From assembly GCA_001557505.1 (NCBI GenBank), contig LSAX01000005.1, positions 1,426,001 to 1,490,000 of the forward strand: DNA of 64,000 nt. The letters run 5' to 3'. Each line of letters starts with the position of its first letter. Positions within the stretch are counted from its first letter, which is position 1. The notes under the pieces are model-generated. The model did not search any database, was not told the origin of the DNA, and saw only the letters and a program-made list of their open reading frames with translations. This document shows, piece after piece, positions 60,661 to 64,000 of the stretch. Position numbers and translations under genes: made by a program. The stretch is from Reticulascus tulasneorum. Its lineage: Eukaryota; Ascomycota; Sordariomycetes; Glomerellales; Reticulascaceae.

Positions 60661-61505
60661 AACGCGTGTAAATTTGTCAGAGTGTCGGATGAGATCAGAA
60701 CGAGGGAGGTAGATGAGCTGCTGGAAAGGGGAGACTGGTCATTTAATGATGGAATTGCTGGCCCTCTGATGAAAGCTGTCAGAAAGTGATGGGAACTGTA
60801 AGCTTTGCTTGCTGCTCAAGAAAGCGAGTATCATTTATCACACTTAGATAAGAGTCATGAGACGAAGAGTGTTCTCTAGTCTGCGTCTAGAAGCAGCAAG
60901 ACCATGCCAAAGGACTGTTGCCGAAGCGGATAGTCCCTACTCTTTGTGCCTTTTCAGCAGTGGATGGTATGTGATTGTTTCAGCTTATGTGCTTGCATGG
61001 AGTATCCTGAAAAGCCGGTTCAATAAGGCACTCATTAGTTTCCTCGTGGCTTTTTTCAATGAAAATGTTTTTGTAAGGTATCAGTCATGGGGATGTAAGC
61101 TTCGCGGTAAAGTAGAAACCCAGAAGGCAGGCACGAGTCGTAATCGTAATAGAGTGAAGAGTGAAGGATACGGTACCTTATGCAGGTAGGCAAGGAAATC
61201 TCGATGACCAGGCGGTTCCTCGCGCGAATTATGTCAAGGACTCACGAATCTGTAAAGTTCGGTTCTGAAGTACAGAAAGTCTGTCAGTATGTGGCTCGAA
61301 AACTGTGCGAATGATCAGACTGGCGATCACCGGTCCCCCGATTGCCAGCAAATCTCAACTTATAATGTCCGAGGACTAATTCCAGGGCATAAAAGTAATT
61401 CTCACAAGATGCCCTACCGTTGTTTTGCCCTCCTCTCGAGATTATGAAACAAAGACGAACCAAGACCAAATATAGAAAATGAAACCGTCTAGCCCGCGTC
61501 CTGGC
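60661..61505. other. Intergenic, no supported gene
   Basis: About 850 bp between the chromodomain gene start and the RIC8 gene end. A short open frame near 60857-61189 has no motif. Confidence 0.4.
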
Positions 61506-63202
61506 TCATTCAAGCTCCTCTATCCGATTATCACCTAGTTCATCAAAGCGGCCATCCTGCACAGCCTGTTCTACCGGATTCTGGACATTAATAATGCCAT
61601 TCTTCTTCAATCTATTGAACATTTAGCTTAGCTTTTGGAGATGGATCTTGCTTGTTTACCTTTCAAATAAGACGAATAGACGCTCAGCCTCTCTCTCCTT
61701 CTCCTCCTCCGTCATCTCTGGGAGGTCTGCGTACTTCTCAGTGTCCAGGAACTGGCCTGTGATGGGGTTCCTAGGTCGCTGGGCATCGCCAGGGTTTCCC
61801 GTGCTATATGCTTCCGAGGCGTTGGCAGGAATTGGGAGATTATTCTGGAAGAGAAAGCCTGATGCGAAGCCATAACCGATGTTGTCGACAAATGTTGTAG
61901 CATCCCTGTCAGACATATCAAAGAGAAGGTGGGAGACGGCATCTCGAAGCTGCGGTGTCATGGGATTCGTCGAGTTCTTTAGCAGCCTTGACGACAATGA
62001 CGTGCCTCGCCCCAGGATACCCTTGCGATCTTCTTCCGTGGGGAGTAAGCCTTTGCGAATATGCTCCTTGACTGGTTCTGGAGCAACGTCGTGCACCTTA
62101 CTCATGACGCCAATCAGGGGAGTGACCAACTGCTCGAGCTTCGTGTCCCCATATGCCTTCATCGATAGATCCAGGAGCTCAATCAGCCTGTCCGCGACGC
62201 TGTTTTGATCGGGCTTGGGGTACAACGCTGGCTGGAGATCTTTGCTTGCCAAGTCAAGATTGAGCAGCGCATTGACAATGGAGCCAAATGGCGGATCGAG
62301 GGGGTCGGTTGTTGAGATGTCCTGTTTCCATAGAAGTGGAATGATATGTGTTACGGCGGGAGTAAACGACGAAATGCGCTCGTTGCAAAAGTGGGTTATG
62401 TTGAACTGGAGTCTGAGTGTCTCATTCAGGGCCATGTCTTCCATCGGGTCTACCTTTGCTTTACTCGGCTTGGCAGCCTGCAGCTTTGCATGCCTAGACA
62501 GGTTGTGCACTACATATTCGGCCAAATGGTGCTGATCAATCAGAGCTAATACATCGATGGTTGTTTCGTACGTCGTGAAAAAGATGATCCTCGAGACGAG
62601 AAACTCATCATCGTAGTTGTCCGTCTTCAACTTGTTGCAAGCCTTGGACTCGTACCCAAGATCAACAAACATCTGCCGCGTCTCAGGTTTCAGCAGCATC
62701 GCATTAGCAAGGACTCTCATGGCATTCCTGGACGTCGTGTTCGATGGACTGTTGAAAGCATGCCTTGTAAGGGTCTCGATGCCCTGGAGAGACTTAGAAC
62801 GCTCATATAAGGACAGGGACCATTAGACGAACCTCTTTGGTGAATATGGGGTCTGAATTGGTCGGATCTCGTCCATAGACTTTCAATTCTTCCAAAGCGG
62901 TGTCCCGTTCTGATGCTGTTAATGCCGGCCCTTTCAGGAACGTTTGGAGCGAGCTCACGGTGAGGAAGCAGATTGATATTCTGAAGGTCGAGACTAAGCT
63001 TGTCTAGCAGGTCGGTCACTGCCTCGAGTTTCGCTGGCCACATGTCAATCAGGTCGCTCGGAATGACTCTGGGAGATGTCTGCAGCTTACCAGGACCAGT
63101 CTTCTGGGCGAGTTGAGCCATGGTGGCAGCGTGATCCTCTGGAAACTCAAATGAGCTTAACTCCTTTCTAGGACTCAATAGCTTGCGAAGCGAACCGGGC
63201 AT
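61506..63202 (-). CDS. ric8: RIC8/synembryn, guanine nucleotide exchange factor and chaperone for G-alpha
   Basis: Four exons, 63202-62959, 62915-62833, 62783-61660 and 61611-61506, give 518 residues with phase kept across introns of 43, 49 and 48 bp. RIC8 promotes GDP release and folding of heterotrimeric G-alpha subunits in the cytosol and is needed for fungal growth and development. The all-helical armadillo-like body shows fungal RIC8 blocks: LEELKVYGRDPTNSDPIFTK, RVLANAMLLKPETRQMFVDLG, DDEFLVSRIIFFTTYET, IGYGFASGFLFQN and NPITGQFLDTE, followed by the acidic EEEKEREAERLFVLFERLKKNGII stretch. The ATG at 63202 sits in a good context (GCCACCATGC). The 43-bp first intron is the weakest point: the flanking frame also reads family-like residues, so the exact border may differ. 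The last intron adds a 35-residue C-terminus ending IEELE. Confidence 0.92.
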
Positions 63203-64000
63203 GGTGGCGGCGGGTGGAGGGAGTGAATGAACCAACTGAACATGAAATACCTGATTACATATATATGTACAAGCAAACGACTTGAATTTCTAGGAAGGCT
63301 AGTGTCCGACTGAGTGAGATACGTCCGGCGTATTTCAGTTTGCTGCTGTGGAAAAGGTCAACTTAAGCTTCGTGACTGCATCGATGACCCCCGAGGATGT
63401 CATGCAGTCGATGGCTAATGGTTTCAATCGGATGATTGGCGAATGAAGGAATAATCCCTTACCGGTTACAATGAGAGATGAGTTTCTACCTTATTAGTAA
63501 GTTGTGGCGATCTTAAAGCATCGACAGTTAGATCCTCTCAGTCTGCCAGTAATCCGTATATATGCCACCAACTCGCACAGTAGGTAGGTGAGGTACCTAG
63601 GTAGGCACTGGATCAGTACGTACTGTAACGCAATTCGCACTCCAGGATCAGGTAATTGAGCGCCACTGTGGCACCAAAGATCGGAGGGTTAGCCACTGTA
63701 GAACCCACTGTTGCCTAATTTGGCGGCGGCCAGGGCGCCCTGGGATGTCCCATCCCCAGCCTCCAACAAACTGGGGTACACGAGCCGCACGGACCAGGCG
63801 CTTAAGTGGTTGCGCGACAGACTCGCGTTTTTTACGTGCATCGCGATCGTGTTTAAAGGGCACCAAGCTCCGGCCAATTAGTCGTGACCGGCCCAATACA
63901 GAGAGCTCCTCCATCATTTCCTCGTTCAAATCCTCACTTGTGAACCACCATTCGAGGATTTGACTTATTCACTACAATCGTTCCACCGCCGTACTCTCTC
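63203..64000. promoter_or_regulatory. RIC8 upstream region to window end
   Basis: About 800 bp with the RIC8 promoter and the unexplored flank. A GTAGGTAGGTGAGGTACC-type short repeat lies near 63580-63604. An open frame at 63648-63929 on the minus strand has no recognisable motif. No tRNA fold could be built around the GTTCAAATCC at about 63924. Confidence 0.4.

Noticed and set aside
63860..63960. Possible tRNA because of a GTTCAAATCC B-box-like sequence
   Set aside because: The flanking bases do not pair into a T-arm or acceptor stem and no A-box fits at the right distance.

Overview
The window is nuclear DNA of a filamentous ascomycete (Pezizomycotina). Short introns of about 41-101 bp with GT..AG ends interrupt most genes, genes sit singly on both strands, and intergenic gaps reach several kilobases. 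Gene content points the same way: NoxA-type NADPH oxidase, a multi-PAS hybrid histidine kinase, a fungal STAND-type N-terminal domain, RIC8, a fungal myosin-I, and a LysM chitinase of the killer-toxin-like subgroup. The class is probably Sordariomycetes, judged only from general protein resemblance. No rRNA, tRNA, CRISPR array or intact transposon was found.

Layout. 1-1890 (-): partial gene with a fungal STAND/Helo-like N-terminal domain. 3098-3955 (-): broken RNase H relic of a retroelement. 4324-7856 (-): AT-hook/BRCT protein. 9822-11780 (+): secreted, probably GPI-anchored phospholipase B. 12454-14248 (-): zinc-motif/caspase-like protein whose catalytic cysteine appears lost. 14.3-19.0 kb: long repeat-rich gap with one doubtful small gene. 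19041-20484 (-): secreted aspartic protease. 22336-23671 (+): WSS1-like metalloprotease. 25707-30067 (+): hybrid histidine kinase. 30.1-35.3 kb: gene-poor. 35328-37253 (+): NoxA. 39060-46045 (-): a 13-exon, about 2022-residue protein joining signal peptide, LysM, chitin-binding, GH18 chitinase and a full subtilisin-like protease. 48932-52718 (+): myosin-I. 53046-54383 (-): PFA4 palmitoyltransferase. About 55151-58016 (+): CAP10/GT90 glycosyltransferase. 58202-59103 (-): MPDU1-like PQ-loop protein. 59580-60660 (-): AT-hook chromodomain protein. 61506-63202 (-): RIC8.

There is no operon-like cluster. Several genes belong to wall building and polarised growth: the LysM/GH18 protein, myosin-I (endocytosis at hyphal tips), PFA4 (in yeast it palmitoylates the chitin synthase Chs3), GT90, MPDU1 (dolichol-sugar use), RIC8 (G-alpha signalling) and NoxA (reactive-oxygen signalling). 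Their proximity may be chance.

Most interesting are the single-gene chitinase-subtilase fusion, whose reading frame is kept through twelve inferred introns and which has dibasic sites between the two enzymes, and the zinc-motif/caspase-like protein in which an Asp-Ala-Ala replaces the usual Asp-Cys-Cys. Splice sites were placed by reading the sequence and checking phase; no transcript or database evidence was available.
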